Numbered from the stretch's first letter, positions 41,342 through 50,964 are shown. The stretch: 64,000 bases of DNA from Lachnospira multipara ATCC 19207 (GCF_000424105.1 NZ_AUJG01000001.1:434001-498000); one strand, 5' to 3'. Notes: generated by a model not told the origin, from the sequence alone. Made by a program: numbers and translations.

Positions 41342-42529
41342 ATGAGATTAAGGGTTCCATTTTATTATAATGATTTTCATTGCATTACAGATAGATGTAA
41401 TGATAACTGTTGTGTAGGTGGATGGGAGATAGATATTGACGAGGAAACTTATGACTATTACATGAGTCTTGAAGGGGAATTAGGTGAGACAATTCGTAAT
41501 AGCATAGTAACAAGCGAAGATGGAGAGCATATGTTTAAGCTTAATAATGGACATTGCCCATTATTGCTTGACTCAGGACTTTGTAAGGTCCATGCAGAAT
41601 TAGGTGAAGAACACTTAGGTGTTGTCTGTTCGCAATTTCCAAGATACAGCGAGTATTTTGGGGAGTATAAAGAATCAGGTATTGGTTTGGCCTGCGAAGA
41701 GGCAGCAAGAATTGTTTTATCAGCTAATGAGAAATTCAGCTTAGTTGAAAGCGAGCTAGATGAAGAAGTTGTAGAAGATAGTGAATTTGATAAAGAATAT
41801 GCAGACATTATTTTTGCGGCACGTGATATCATTTTCAAGATCCTTGAGAAAAAGGAATTGCTTATACACGAGCGTTTAGCGTGCATATTAGAGCTTTCTG
41901 ATAAGATGCAGGACTTAATTAACGAAGATGATTATGAGGGCCTAAATGCCTTAATTTCGAGCTATGATCAGTCAGATGTTGAGACCACTCTCATGTCTAT
42001 TAATCGCGAATACGAGGATGGACGTTTTGATAGTCTATCTGAGACTGAAGGTATAAGAAGTATCATTTATGCTTACGAGGATATGGAAGTTTTAAATGAG
42101 GAATGGGAAAGGGATATTAAAGACGTGGTATTTAAGTTCCACGAGGCTTTAACTATCGAAGAGTATTATACCTATAATTCGAGATTTTTTGCCCTTATTC
42201 AGGAGCGTATGGATGAATATAAGAACCTTTTACAGTATTTTGTCTTTAGATATTTTGCTAAGGCAATTTATGACCATGACGTTTTAAGTAAAGCGAAGAT
42301 GTTAGTTACTAATTTCTTTGTGATTAAAGAGATGGATATGGCTAAATGGATTGATAAGGGTTGGAATTTCACTCATGAAGATCAGTTAGATGTAATTCAT
42401 GTTTTTTCAAGACAGGTTGAGTATTCAGAGGAGAATATGGAGGTCTTATATGAGGCCTTTATATTTGATGAAATCTTTGAAAAAGATAATCTAATGGGCT
42501 TACTTTGGATTGACAGTGTATCTATATAA
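41342..42529 (+). CDS. FliB-like flagellin lysine-N-methylase family protein
   Basis: 395 residues. The N-terminal cysteine cluster (FHCITDRCNDNCCVGGWEIDID, HCPLLLDSGLCKVH, VVCSQFPRY) matches the FliB/YkgJ-like family, annotated as flagellin lysine-N-methylase, where the Cys may bind an Fe-S cluster. The remaining helical part is less conserved. No flagellin or flagellar gene is in the window, so the substrate here may be another protein. The ribosome site is weak (AAGGG at long spacing). A strong hairpin follows directly after the stop. Confidence 0.82.
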   Translation: MRLRVPFYYNDFHCITDRCNDNCCVGGWEIDIDEETYDYYMSLEGELGETIRNSIVTSEDGEHMFKLNNGHCPLLLDSGLCKVHAELGEEHLGVVCSQFPRYSEYFGEYKESGIGLACEEAARIVLSANEKFSLVESELDEEVVEDSEFDKEYADIIFAARDIIFKILEKKELLIHERLACILELSDKMQDLINEDDYEGLNALISSYDQSDVETTLMSINREYEDGRFDSLSETEGIRSIIYAYEDMEVLNEEWERDIKDVVFKFHEALTIEEYYTYNSRFFALIQERMDEYKNLLQYFVFRYFAKAIYDHDVLSKAKMLVTNFFVIKEMDMAKWIDKGWNFTHEDQLDVIHVFSRQVEYSEENMEVLYEAFIFDEIFEKDNLMGLLWIDSVSI

Positions 42530-42540
42530 ATATAAAATAG

Positions 42541-42599
42541 TTCCATATAGTTGTCATACAACATTTGTATGTTGTATGATTACTATGTGGAATTTTTTT
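42541..42599 (+). terminator. Very long hairpin with T7 abutting the trpD start; possible operator
   Basis: TCATACAACAT (42554-42564) pairs perfectly with ATGTTGTATGA (42569-42579). An outer stem TTCCATATAGT/ACTATGTGGAA extends it, followed by seven T. As RNA it is a strong terminator for the upstream gene. As DNA, TTGTCA (42551-42556) and TATGAT (42575-42580), 18 bp apart, form a fair promoter for trpD, with the palindrome lying across it like an operator. The trpD ribosome site begins about two bases after the T tract. Confidence 0.7.
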
Positions 42600-42612
42600 A
42601 TAGGAGGAAGAT

Positions 42613-43620
42613 ATGATAAAGGAAGCTATTGCAAAGCTTGTTAAGGGCGAGGATATCCCTGAAGAGCTTATGACAGAAGTTATGGAAGAAATCATGACAG
42701 GTGAAGCTACTGATGCGCAGAAAGCCTCATTTTTAACAGCACTTTCAATTAAGGGCGAGACTATTGATGAGATCACAGCAGCAGCAAGAGTTTTAAGAGC
42801 TCATTGCGAGAAGTTCTTAAATGACATGGAAGTGCTTGAAATTGTTGGTACTGGCGGAGATGGTTCTAATACAATTAATATTTCTACACTTTCATCAATT
42901 GTTTCTGCAGCAGCAGGGATTGCAGTTGCAAAGCATGGTAATAGAGCAGCTTCAAGTAGGTGTGGTACAGCTGATGTACTTGAGGCACTTGGAGTTAAGA
43001 TTGACTGTGCTCCAGCACGTTCAGCACAGATCTTACATGATATTAACCTTTGCTTCTTATTTGCACAGAAGTACCATCCAGCAATGCGTTTTGTTGGTGG
43101 CGTTAGAAAGGAAATGGGAATCAGAACTTTATTTAACTTACTTGGCCCTCTTGCTAATCCAGCAGGTGCTACAATGCAGTTATTTGGTGTATATAGCGAA
43201 GAGCTAGTTGAACCTCTTGCTCACGTATTACACAACTTAGGCGTTAAGAGAGCTTTAGTAGTTTATGGTATGGATTCCATCGATGAGATTTCTCTTTCAG
43301 CCCCTACAAAGGTTTGCGAATTTAAGGGTGATGAGTTTAAGAGCTATGAAATCGCACCAGAGCAGTTTGGTATGAAGCGTTGCAAGAAGGAAGAATTAGT
43401 TGGTGGTACACCAGAAGAGAATGCACAGTTCGCCCTTGAAATCTTAAAAGGTGCTAAGGGACCTAAAAGAGATGTTGTATTACTTAATGCAGGTGCAGCT
43501 ATTTATCTTGCAAAGGATGATATTACAATGGAAGAGGCTATAGCTATTGCAGCAGATATGCTTGATAGTGGTAAGGCTCTTGAGAAGTTAAACCAGTTCA
43601 TTGAAGAAAGCAATAAATGA
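42613..43620 (+). CDS. trpD: Anthranilate phosphoribosyltransferase
   Basis: Adds phosphoribosyl from PRPP to anthranilate. 335 residues. Motifs: [15 protein letters not shown] (pyrophosphate loop), [31 protein letters not shown] and the PRPP-binding [16 protein letters not shown] precedes the ATG. It is the tryptophan gene missing from the T-box operon at 14-19.5 kb, here about 23 kb away and in the same orientation. It carries no T-box leader. Its control is therefore separate, perhaps by the palindrome just upstream. Confidence 0.96.
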   Translation: MIKEAIAKLVKGEDIPEELMTEVMEEIMTGEATDAQKASFLTALSIKGETIDEITAAARVLRAHCEKFLNDMEVLEIVGTGGDGSNTINISTLSSIVSAAAGIAVAKHGNRAASSRCGTADVLEALGVKIDCAPARSAQILHDINLCFLFAQKYHPAMRFVGGVRKEMGIRTLFNLLGPLANPAGATMQLFGVYSEELVEPLAHVLHNLGVKRALVVYGMDSIDEISLSAPTKVCEFKGDEFKSYEIAPEQFGMKRCKKEELVGGTPEENAQFALEILKGAKGPKRDVVLLNAGAAIYLAKDDITMEEAIAIAADMLDSGKALEKLNQFIEESNK

Positions 43621-43687
43621 TTTGATGCTGATTATCAAAAATGCTACGATGGCATAAAGTTTAATCAGGATAATTTAGAAAAAAATT

Positions 43688-43729
43688 GACCTAAGACTTA
43701 TGGTTTAATATAAGTCTTAGGTCTTTTTT
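43688..43729. terminator. Bidirectional terminator between trpD and asnB
   Basis: GACCTAAGACTTAT (43688-43701) pairs perfectly with ATAAGTCTTAGGTC (43710-43723). T6 follows on the plus strand and an A-run precedes it, giving T on the minus strand. Confidence 0.93.
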
Positions 43730-43760
43730 ATACAAAATTCAATTAGATATTAAGTTAGAT

Positions 43761-45602
43761 TTAAGCTGCCATATCTGATACAAAGAAATCGTTGTACCAT
43801 ACAAGGAAGATGTAGATAGTCCAAATCTTTCTTGAGTTATCAGCCTTACCTTCCTTATGATCATCAAGATACTTAACAAGGTAGTCTGTGTTAAAGAATT
43901 CCTTAGCTGCATCGCTTGTGAAAGCTTCTTTAACGATGTTGTAATACTTTTCATCTCTTAACCAGATTCTAATTGGTACTGGGAAGCCAAGCTTCTTCTT
44001 TTCAGCAACCATATCTGGTAAGTGCTTGTTAGCTGCATGTCTAAAGGCAACCTTAGTATTCTCCTTAGTAACCTTAAGGTTAGTAGGAAGGTTCTTAGCC
44101 ACATTCCAAACTTCCTTATCAAGGAATGGAACTCTAACTTCAAGAGAGTTAGCCATACTCATCTTATCTGCTTTAAGTAAGATATCACCAATTAACCAGA
44201 AGTTAACATCGATATACTGCATCTTAGTTACGTCATCTAAGTTCTTAACCTTTTCATAGTAAGGCTTAGTTAAATGAGTATGAGCATACTGGCCTGTTGG
44301 AGCCTTTAAAAGCTTATTACGTTCTTCTTCATTAAACATGAAAGCATTACCAATGAATCTCTCTTCAACAGTCTTGCTTGCACGCTGTAAGAAACTCTTT
44401 CCCTTAAACTTAAATGGAATAGCCTTAGCTACCTTAGCAAGAGCCTTTCTAACTGGAAGAGGAAGCTTCTGGAAAGCTGCTAAATCCATTGGTTCCTTGT
44501 AAATGTTATAACCACCAAAGAATTCATCAGCACCTTCACCTGACATAGCAACCTTAACATGTTCTGCAGCTGTCTTACTTACAAAGTAAAGAGCAATAGC
44601 AGCAGGATCAGCTAAAGGCTCGTCCATGTGATACTGAATCTTTGGAATAGCTGACCAATATTCTTCACTTGAAACAAGCTTAGAATAGTTGTCAATCTGT
44701 ACCTTTTCTGAAAGAGACTTTGCATAATCGATTTCGTTATACTTGTTATAATCAAAACCTACTGTAAATGTCTTGTCTCCGTTAAATGTAGCAGCAACAT
44801 AGCTTGAATCAACACCACTTGAAAGGAATGAACCAACTTCAACATCTGAAATCTTGTGGTATTCGATAGAATTTGCAACTACATCATCGATTTCCTTAAT
44901 AGCCTCATCCATAGTCTTTGTAGAATCTGGAGTAAATTCAGGCTCCCAGTATCTTTCAATTTCCATTTTGCCTTCTTTAAATGTAAAGCAATGACCTGGC
45001 ATTAACTTAAAGATGCCCTTAAAGAATGTCTCTTCAAGTACTGAGTACTGGAATGTTAAGTAGTTTTCAAGAGCAACAGGATTAACTTCCTTCTTAACAT
45101 CAGGGTGCTTTAAGATGCTCTTAATTTCTGAACCGTAAACTAAATTGTTGTTAGCAATTGTATAGTAAAAAGGCTTAATACCAAAGTAATCTCTAGCGCC
45201 AAATAAAGTCTTATTCTTGCTATCCCAAATAACAAAGGCAAACATACCTCTTAACTTGTTAAGTAAGTCCTTGCCATATTCTTCGTAACCGTGAATTAAA
45301 ACTTCAGTATCTGCCTTATTTGCAAATGTATGTCCCTTAGCAATTAATTCTTCTCTTAATTCTTTGAAATTATAGATTTCGCCATTGAAAGTGATAACCA
45401 TTGTTTTATCTTCATTAAACATTGGCTGATCACCGTTATTTAAATCCTGGATTGAAAGACGTCTAAAACCTAGATGAATTGTGCCATCTTCATTGTATTC
45501 TCCTGAACTATCAGGACCTCTGTGAATAATAGTATCCATCATTTCTTTTAAAACTGCTTTTTCATTTTTGCACTTTCCAGTAAAACCAGCAATTCCGCAC
45601 AT
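43761..45602 (-). CDS. asnB: Asparagine synthase (glutamine-hydrolysing)
   Basis: Converts aspartate to asparagine with glutamine and ATP. 613 residues. The N-terminal Cys (MCGIAGFTG) is the glutaminase nucleophile after Met removal, and RLSIQDLNNGDQP and NGEIYNF are family marks. The synthetase domain has the PP-loop FLSSGVDSSYVA, MSGEGADEFFGGYNIY and MSMANSLEVRVPFLD. GGGAGG precedes the ATG. It is single and convergent with trpD. Confidence 0.95.
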   Translation of the reverse strand: MCGIAGFTGKCKNEKAVLKEMMDTIIHRGPDSSGEYNEDGTIHLGFRRLSIQDLNNGDQPMFNEDKTMVITFNGEIYNFKELREELIAKGHTFANKADTEVLIHGYEEYGKDLLNKLRGMFAFVIWDSKNKTLFGARDYFGIKPFYYTIANNNLVYGSEIKSILKHPDVKKEVNPVALENYLTFQYSVLEETFFKGIFKLMPGHCFTFKEGKMEIERYWEPEFTPDSTKTMDEAIKEIDDVVANSIEYHKISDVEVGSFLSSGVDSSYVAATFNGDKTFTVGFDYNKYNEIDYAKSLSEKVQIDNYSKLVSSEEYWSAIPKIQYHMDEPLADPAAIALYFVSKTAAEHVKVAMSGEGADEFFGGYNIYKEPMDLAAFQKLPLPVRKALAKVAKAIPFKFKGKSFLQRASKTVEERFIGNAFMFNEEERNKLLKAPTGQYAHTHLTKPYYEKVKNLDDVTKMQYIDVNFWLIGDILLKADKMSMANSLEVRVPFLDKEVWNVAKNLPTNLKVTKENTKVAFRHAANKHLPDMVAEKKKLGFPVPIRIWLRDEKYYNIVKEAFTSDAAKEFFNTDYLVKYLDDHKEGKADNSRKIWTIYIFLVWYNDFFVSDMAA

Positions 45603-45709
45603 AAAATGTACCTCCCGTTATTAGAATATAGTTTATACTTTTTTCTTTTGAAAATTGTTTATTTTGTGAACTTTCTAACTATAGCATTATGTAAAAAAGT
45701 TATCAATGT

Positions 45710-46705
45710 TTAGCTGAGTTTTTTTGTAGATTCTCTCTCTACTAAGTTATATTCAAGTTGAACGCTAAGATTAGGGCTAGTCTTTTCTTTCTTGTTTATC
45801 TTGTCTAAAACTAGGCTAGCTGCCTTGATTCCTGCATCTTCATAGAAAAAATGTACTGTGGTAATGGAAGGGTAGGATACAAGGGATAGCTTGCTATCAC
45901 CAAAACCTGTCACTTCAATATCCTCTGGAACTTTAAGGTTGGTTTCCCTTAAATACTTAATGGCGCCTGCTGCAATTGTATCTGTGGCACACATAATTGC
46001 ATCAATAGTCTTATCATTACTAATAAGTTCCTTACAAGCCTCATAAGCTGCATCAAAGCTAAAAGTTACTTCTTTAATGTTCTTTTTATGGATAGTCTTT
46101 CCATTTTCCTTAAAAGCATCTATAAAACCTTTACGTCTATTAAGGCCTACTGCCACATCTTCAGAAGTTACGGTAATCATTGCGGGATTAGTTGAAGTCT
46201 TTGAAAGCTTGCGGCCAAGGCTTAGGGCAGCATGATAATCATCAGAATATATGCAAGAATAGCCCTTAACATTTTGCCCTAAAATAACAATTGGCACCTG
46301 ATAAGAAGCCAAAGTCTTAATGTGCTCTTTTGTAAAAATTGTACCTAGTAAAATGATTCCATCTACGTGATTCTCCTTAAAAAGGCGAAGATACTTTAAC
46401 TCCTCACTGGCATTGTTGTTAGTTGAAGCAAGTAAAATCTGATAGTTCTTCTTTGAAAGAACACTAGTAATACCTGAAACCATGCGACCTATTGAATCAG
46501 AGTCAATCTTAGGAATAATTACACCGATGTAGTTAGTCTTTTTGCTTCTAAGAGTTTGGGCGTAGCTTGATGGAGTGTAACCAGTCTCTTCAATAATCTG
46601 CTTAATCTTGTCTCTCTTATCTTGACTAACATAACCATCATTAAGATATCTAGAAATAGTGGCGCGCGATACGCCAGCTAACTTTGCAATTTCATTTATT
46701 GTCAT
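45710..46705 (-). CDS. scrR: LacI-family repressor, probable sucrose regulator
   Basis: 331 residues. The N-terminal helix-turn-helix reads TINEIAKLAGVSRATISRYLNDGYVS, followed by the hinge and a periplasmic-binding-protein-like ligand domain (NYIGVIIPKIDSDS). The gene is divergent from the sucrose PTS genes and shares a 339-bp region that holds two near-perfect palindromes, the likely operators. By analogy with ScrR the inducer would be a sucrose-derived phosphate or fructose; this is inferred. Confidence 0.88.
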   Translation of the reverse strand: MTINEIAKLAGVSRATISRYLNDGYVSQDKRDKIKQIIEETGYTPSSYAQTLRSKKTNYIGVIIPKIDSDSIGRMVSGITSVLSKKNYQILLASTNNNASEELKYLRLFKENHVDGIILLGTIFTKEHIKTLASYQVPIVILGQNVKGYSCIYSDDYHAALSLGRKLSKTSTNPAMITVTSEDVAVGLNRRKGFIDAFKENGKTIHKKNIKEVTFSFDAAYEACKELISNDKTIDAIMCATDTIAAGAIKYLRETNLKVPEDIEVTGFGDSKLSLVSYPSITTVHFFYEDAGIKAASLVLDKINKKEKTSPNLSVQLEYNLVERESTKKLS

Positions 46706-46848
46706 AATACCCTCCCCAAAAATTGGCTATTAATTGAGTTCTATAAATGTATAAGTTAATAGAAACAATAGATAAAGTATACCATAATCTGTTAAAATAT
46801 TATTATTAGTTAGTCCGTTTTATTTAGAAGTTAATAATCTTGTTGAAA

Positions 46849-46889
46849 ATGCACAAAGAAACCACAAATTAATTGTGAGAACTGTGCAT
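46849..46889. promoter_or_regulatory. Nested palindrome in the scrR-scrA gap
   Basis: AAATGCACA and TGTGCATTT enclose CACAA and TTGTG with a short AT loop. The nested, symmetrical form suggests either a second operator on the scrR side or an mRNA hairpin. Confidence 0.4.
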
Positions 46890-46932
46890 TTACAACAAAA
46901 GCATCAGTAACTATAATATGCATTATAAGACA

Positions 46933-46946
46933 TGAGAACGTTCTCA
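46933..46946. promoter_or_regulatory. Operator 1 (ScrR or CcpA-type)
   Basis: TGAGAACGTTCTCA is a perfect 14-bp palindrome. It fits both a LacI-family operator and the general cre consensus TGWNANCGNTNWCA, so binding by CcpA is also possible. A near copy lies 68 bp downstream. Confidence 0.75.
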
Positions 46947-46969
46947 CACAATGGGATGTAGTAAATGTA

Positions 46970-47001
46970 ACGTTTTTATGTTTTAAAAAATGTAAAAACG
47001 T
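46970..47001. promoter_or_regulatory. Inverted repeat between the two operators
   Basis: ACGTTTTTA (46970-46978) and TAAAAACGT (46993-47001), a 9-bp inverted repeat, lie in the region where the scrA promoter must be. Confidence 0.4.
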
Positions 47002-47014
47002 GAGAATGTTCTCA
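47001..47014. promoter_or_regulatory. Operator 2 (ScrR)
   Basis: TGAGAATGTTCTCA differs from operator 1 at one central base. It lies 30 bases before the scrA start, a position where a bound repressor would block initiation. Two sites 68 bp apart would allow looping. Confidence 0.75.
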
Positions 47015-47044
47015 CAATAATTTTTAGTGATATGGAGGTAAGCT

Positions 47045-48436
47045 ATGGATTATTCAAAGGCAGCTAAACAGGTGCTTGACGGCGTTGGTGGAGCAAGTAA
47101 CGTCGTATCTGCTGCACATTGTGCAACAAGACTTCGTCTAGTAATTGCTGATAACAGCAAGGTAGACAAGAAAAAGATTGAGGATGCTGAAGGAGTTAAG
47201 GGTTGTTTTGAGGCCCAGGGTCAGCTTCAGGTTATTTTTGGAACAGGTATTGTAAATGATGTTTACGATGAGTTCATTAAGTTATCAGGAACTAAGGCTA
47301 GTTCTAAGGAAGAGGTAAAAGAGGCCGCAGCTAAGAAACAGAACATTTTCCTAAGAGCTATTAAGACTTTAGGTGACATCTTCGTTCCTATTATTCCAGC
47401 AATCGTAGCAAGTGGTTTATTAAACGGTTTACTTGGAGGCCTATCAAGTGCTTTCCCAGAAATCGCTAACTCAGATTTCTATGCAATAATTAACCTCTTC
47501 GCAGGTGCAGCTCTTAGTATGTTACCAATTCTTATTGCAATTAGTGCAGCTAAGAAGTTTGGTTGTAATGAGTTCCTTGCAGCTGTTATTGGTTTTATTA
47601 TGATTCATCCAAACTTAACAAATGCTTGGTCAGTAGCAAGTATTGAAGCTGCTGGCGGAACAGTTGATAAGTGGTCTGTTTGGTTTGGTCTTTACGATGT
47701 AAATCAGGTAGGTTATCAGGGCCATGTAATTCCTGTAATTATCGCAATTTTAATTATGTCTGTTATCGAGAAGAAGTTACACAAGATTGTACTAGCAATG
47801 CTTGATTTATTTGTAACTCCACTTGTAACAGTTTTAGTAACAGGTTATTTAACACTTACAATTATTGGACCTATCTTCTCAACAGTAGAGGGTTGGGTAT
47901 TAACAGGTGCTCAGACACTTATCGGCCTTCCATTTGGTATAGGCGGAATCTTAATTGGTGGTCTTTATGCAATCACAGTAGTTGCAGGTCTTCATCATAT
48001 GTACAACATGATTGAAGCTGAGATGTGTTCTTTAGCAACTCCTATGAATACATGGATGCCAATTGCTACAGCAGCTAACGTAGGCCAAGGTGCAGCAGCT
48101 CTTGCTGTAGGTATCAAGTCAAAGAATAAGAAGATTAAGTCAATGGCAATGCCAGCTTCCTTCTCAGCTTTCCTTGGTATTACTGAACCAGCTATCTTTG
48201 GTGTTAATATTAGATTTATGAAGCCATTTGTTGCAGGTTGTATCGGCGGTGCCGCAGGTGGATTTGTAGCAGCTATATCAGGAATTTATGCTAGTGCATA
48301 CGGAATCACAGGTCTATTTGGTTTCCTTATTACAACTAAGTTTGTAGTAGGCTATGCCTTAGTAATGCTTGTTTCCTTTGTTGTATCCTTTATTTGTTCA
48401 TGGATTCTTTATAAGGATCCAAAGGAAGAAGCTTAA
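47045..48436 (+). CDS. scrA: Sucrose-type PTS permease, EIIBC
   Basis: Imports and phosphorylates sucrose. 463 residues: an EIIB domain (1-90) with the phospho-Cys26 in AAHCATRLRL, then EIIC (about 105-455) with the family loop GITEPAIFGVNIRFMKP. There is no EIIA domain, so phosphate must come from a separate EIIA. The fused EIIA of the beta-glucoside permease at 60.4 kb is one possible donor. GGAGG precedes the ATG. The downstream hydrolase and fructokinase support sucrose as substrate. Confidence 0.92.
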   Translation: MDYSKAAKQVLDGVGGASNVVSAAHCATRLRLVIADNSKVDKKKIEDAEGVKGCFEAQGQLQVIFGTGIVNDVYDEFIKLSGTKASSKEEVKEAAAKKQNIFLRAIKTLGDIFVPIIPAIVASGLLNGLLGGLSSAFPEIANSDFYAIINLFAGAALSMLPILIAISAAKKFGCNEFLAAVIGFIMIHPNLTNAWSVASIEAAGGTVDKWSVWFGLYDVNQVGYQGHVIPVIIAILIMSVIEKKLHKIVLAMLDLFVTPLVTVLVTGYLTLTIIGPIFSTVEGWVLTGAQTLIGLPFGIGGILIGGLYAITVVAGLHHMYNMIEAEMCSLATPMNTWMPIATAANVGQGAAALAVGIKSKNKKIKSMAMPASFSAFLGITEPAIFGVNIRFMKPFVAGCIGGAAGGFVAAISGIYASAYGITGLFGFLITTKFVVGYALVMLVSFVVSFICSWILYKDPKEEA

Positions 48437-48455
48437 ACTTAACATATTCTAAAGA

Positions 48456-48487
48456 AATAGGGACTAATTATTTATAGTTAGTCCCTA
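48456..48487 (+). terminator. Intercistronic hairpin between scrA and scrB
   Basis: ATAGGGACTAA (48456-48466) pairs perfectly with TTAGTCCCTAT (48477-48487). No T tract follows, so it may stabilise the scrA mRNA end or only lower read-through into scrB. Confidence 0.55.
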
Positions 48488-48527
48488 TATTAACTTTTAT
48501 GAAGAATACATTGGAGGACAAGAAAAT

Positions 48528-49907
48528 ATGTATAAACACAAATATCATATAATGCCGCCAAAAGGCTGGTTAAACGACCCTAATGGCAGCTGCTATTATA
48601 AGGGCTTATATCACATTTTCTTTCAGTATAGTAAAGATGATGTTAATGGCGGTCTTAAAACTTGGGGCCACTACACTTCAAAGAACCTGGTGGATTTTGA
48701 ATTTAAGGGAGAGGCAGTTTTCCCTGATTCAGAATGGGATAAGGACGGGGCTTATTCAGGCACAGCCTTTATAGATGGCAACACTTTAGAACTTTTTTAT
48801 ACTGGAAATGTAAAGCATCCTGGTAACTACGATTATATAAACGAGGGCAGAGGCCACAATGTCTTATTTTTACAATCAGAGGATGGAATGCATTTTAATA
48901 ATAAGACCTGTCTTTTAACTAATGCTGACTATCCGGATAATATGAGTTGTCATGTTAGGGACCCTAAGATTTTTTATGAAAATGGACTCTACTATATGTT
49001 ACTTGGTGCAAGAACGAGAGATAGTAAGGCCGCCTTTCTTTTATATGAATCTGAGGATAGAAAAAAATTGACATTAAATAAGTCCTATATCTCAGATAAT
49101 GATTTTGGATATATGTGGGAATGTCCTGACTTTTTTGAATTAAATGGACATAAAGTATTATCCTTTTGTCCACAAGGTTTGGAGTCTAGTTTGGATAGAT
49201 TTGCAAATGTATATCAGTCAGGATATATAATGAAAGATTTGAATAAATTAGACATCGTAAATAGAAATTGCGACGAACTTAAATCAGAAATAAAGTTAGA
49301 AGACTTTGTGGAATGGGATTTAGGTTTTGATTTTTATGCTCCTCAGACCTTTAAGGGAGAGGATGGAAACATTTACTTAATTGGCTGGGCAGGAGTACCA
49401 GATGCCCCTTATGGAAATGCAGCTTCAATAGCGGAAGGGTGGCAGCATTCCATGACTTTAGTTAGACGTTTAAGCCTTAAGAATAATAAGATTTATCAGG
49501 AGCCTGTAATTGGTGATATACAGGACAAGTTTGAAGATATAAAGGTAACTAAATTAGAAAATAATGAAAGCTTAGTAAAGACTAATCTTTATGCAAATAT
49601 TGAGATAGAAGCGGATAAGGATTTATCTGTGGAATTTAACAAAGACCTTAAAATCTCTTATAATAGCGAGGCTAAGGAACTTCTTATGGAATATTTTAAT
49701 GATACGGGAGATGGTAGAGATAAAAGAAAGGCTAAACTAGATAGCCTTGAGAATCTATCATTCTTTATGGATGGCTGCATCCTTGAAGTGTATGCAAATT
49801 CAGGGGAAGCGGTTATGACTACAAGATATTATCCTTTAAAGAAGGAAATCGATATTAAAATTATTAATGAAAAAAATGTATGTGCTAGAGCTTATAAAGA
49901 GAATTAA
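48528..49907 (+). CDS. scrB: Sucrose-6-phosphate hydrolase (GH32)
   Basis: Splits sucrose-6-phosphate to glucose-6-phosphate and fructose. 459 residues. The nucleophile Asp17 is in GWLNDPNG, the RDP motif is in HVRDPKIFY, and the acid/base Glu is in MWECPDFF. A C-terminal beta-sandwich (about 330-459) completes the GH32 layout. GGAGG precedes the ATG. It lies 91 bases after scrA and before the fructokinase gene. The enzyme could also act on other beta-fructosides. Confidence 0.93.
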   Translation: MYKHKYHIMPPKGWLNDPNGSCYYKGLYHIFFQYSKDDVNGGLKTWGHYTSKNLVDFEFKGEAVFPDSEWDKDGAYSGTAFIDGNTLELFYTGNVKHPGNYDYINEGRGHNVLFLQSEDGMHFNNKTCLLTNADYPDNMSCHVRDPKIFYENGLYYMLLGARTRDSKAAFLLYESEDRKKLTLNKSYISDNDFGYMWECPDFFELNGHKVLSFCPQGLESSLDRFANVYQSGYIMKDLNKLDIVNRNCDELKSEIKLEDFVEWDLGFDFYAPQTFKGEDGNIYLIGWAGVPDAPYGNAASIAEGWQHSMTLVRRLSLKNNKIYQEPVIGDIQDKFEDIKVTKLENNESLVKTNLYANIEIEADKDLSVEFNKDLKISYNSEAKELLMEYFNDTGDGRDKRKAKLDSLENLSFFMDGCILEVYANSGEAVMTTRYYPLKKEIDIKIINEKNVCARAYKEN

Positions 49908-49964
49908 TTTTTATAAGAATCTGGCAAGGATTAATTAAAAGAAAATGTGAAAGTGAGATTAAAA

Positions 49965-50942
49965 ATGAAGAAATTACTTGCAATTGGTGAAGCCCTTATA
50001 GATTTTATTCCGGGAGATGTAGGAAAGGCTATTAGTGAAGTTAGCTCTTTTAACCCTAAGGTAGGTGGCGCACCTGCTAATGTGTGTGGCTGCTTTAAAA
50101 AGCTTGGTGGAGAATCAGCAATGATTACTCAGGTAGGCGCTGATGCCTTTGGTGATAAGATTGTAAATGAGCTTGCTAGCTTTGGTATTGATACAAGCAC
50201 AATTAAGAGAACTAATAAAGCTACAACTTCACTAGCTTTCGTTGCCCTAAAGGAAGATGGCAATAGAGAGTTTGCCTTCTTTAGAAAGCCGGGAGCAGAT
50301 ATGCTCTATGAGGCAGACTATTTAGAAGAGGATGTTTTTAAGGATAATTTTGGCCTACATTTTTGTTCCGTAGATCTTGGAAATTTTCCAATGAAGGAAG
50401 CTCACAAAAAGGCTATAAAGCTTGCAAGAGACAATGGGGGCCTTATTAGCTTTGATCCTAATTTAAGATTTAACCTTTGGGATAGTAAGGAAGAACTATA
50501 TAAGGCGGTTTGGGAGTTTATTCCTGAGGCGGATATTCTAAAAATTTCTGATGAAGAGATTGACTTTATTGCAGGTACACATAATATCGAAGAGGCTCTT
50601 CTAAAGCTTATGCAGGGGAATGTAAAACTTGTGATTTACACAACAGGTTCAAAGGGAGCTTACGCATTTTCAAAAGAACACAAGGCCTTTAGTAAGGCAA
50701 CAAGCCACAAGGCAGCTGATACAACTGGGGCAGGAGATGGCTTTATTGGCGCCTTCCTTAATAGACTTGCTATGGATAATGTTAAAAGAGAGGGCTTAGA
50801 AAGTCTAGATTCTAGTCGCCTTCAGGCTTATCTTGATTTTGCAAATGTATGCTGCGGCCTTAGTGTTACAAGAAAGGGTGCAATTGCTTCATATCCAACT
50901 GAGACAGAAATTCTAGAAGAGATGAAAAACTACAAAAATTAA
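49965..50942 (+). CDS. scrK: Fructokinase (PfkB family)
   Basis: Phosphorylates fructose released by ScrB. About 325 residues. The ATG at 49965 (MKKLLAIGEALIDFIPG) is the family-typical start; an upstream ATG adds six residues. The N-terminal signature is PKVGGAPANVCGCFKKLGG and the C-terminal one is DTTGAGDGFIGAF, whose Asp is the catalytic base. It completes the scrA-scrB-scrK unit. Confidence 0.93.
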   Translation: MKKLLAIGEALIDFIPGDVGKAISEVSSFNPKVGGAPANVCGCFKKLGGESAMITQVGADAFGDKIVNELASFGIDTSTIKRTNKATTSLAFVALKEDGNREFAFFRKPGADMLYEADYLEEDVFKDNFGLHFCSVDLGNFPMKEAHKKAIKLARDNGGLISFDPNLRFNLWDSKEELYKAVWEFIPEADILKISDEEIDFIAGTHNIEEALLKLMQGNVKLVIYTTGSKGAYAFSKEHKAFSKATSHKAADTTGAGDGFIGAFLNRLAMDNVKREGLESLDSSRLQAYLDFANVCCGLSVTRKGAIASYPTETEILEEMKNYKN

Positions 50943-50964
50943 AGCAATCAACTCCTATCTTTTA

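Noticed and set aside
43739-44259. Short ORFs on both strands within asnB
   Set aside because: They are other-frame readings of a well-supported asparagine synthase gene.
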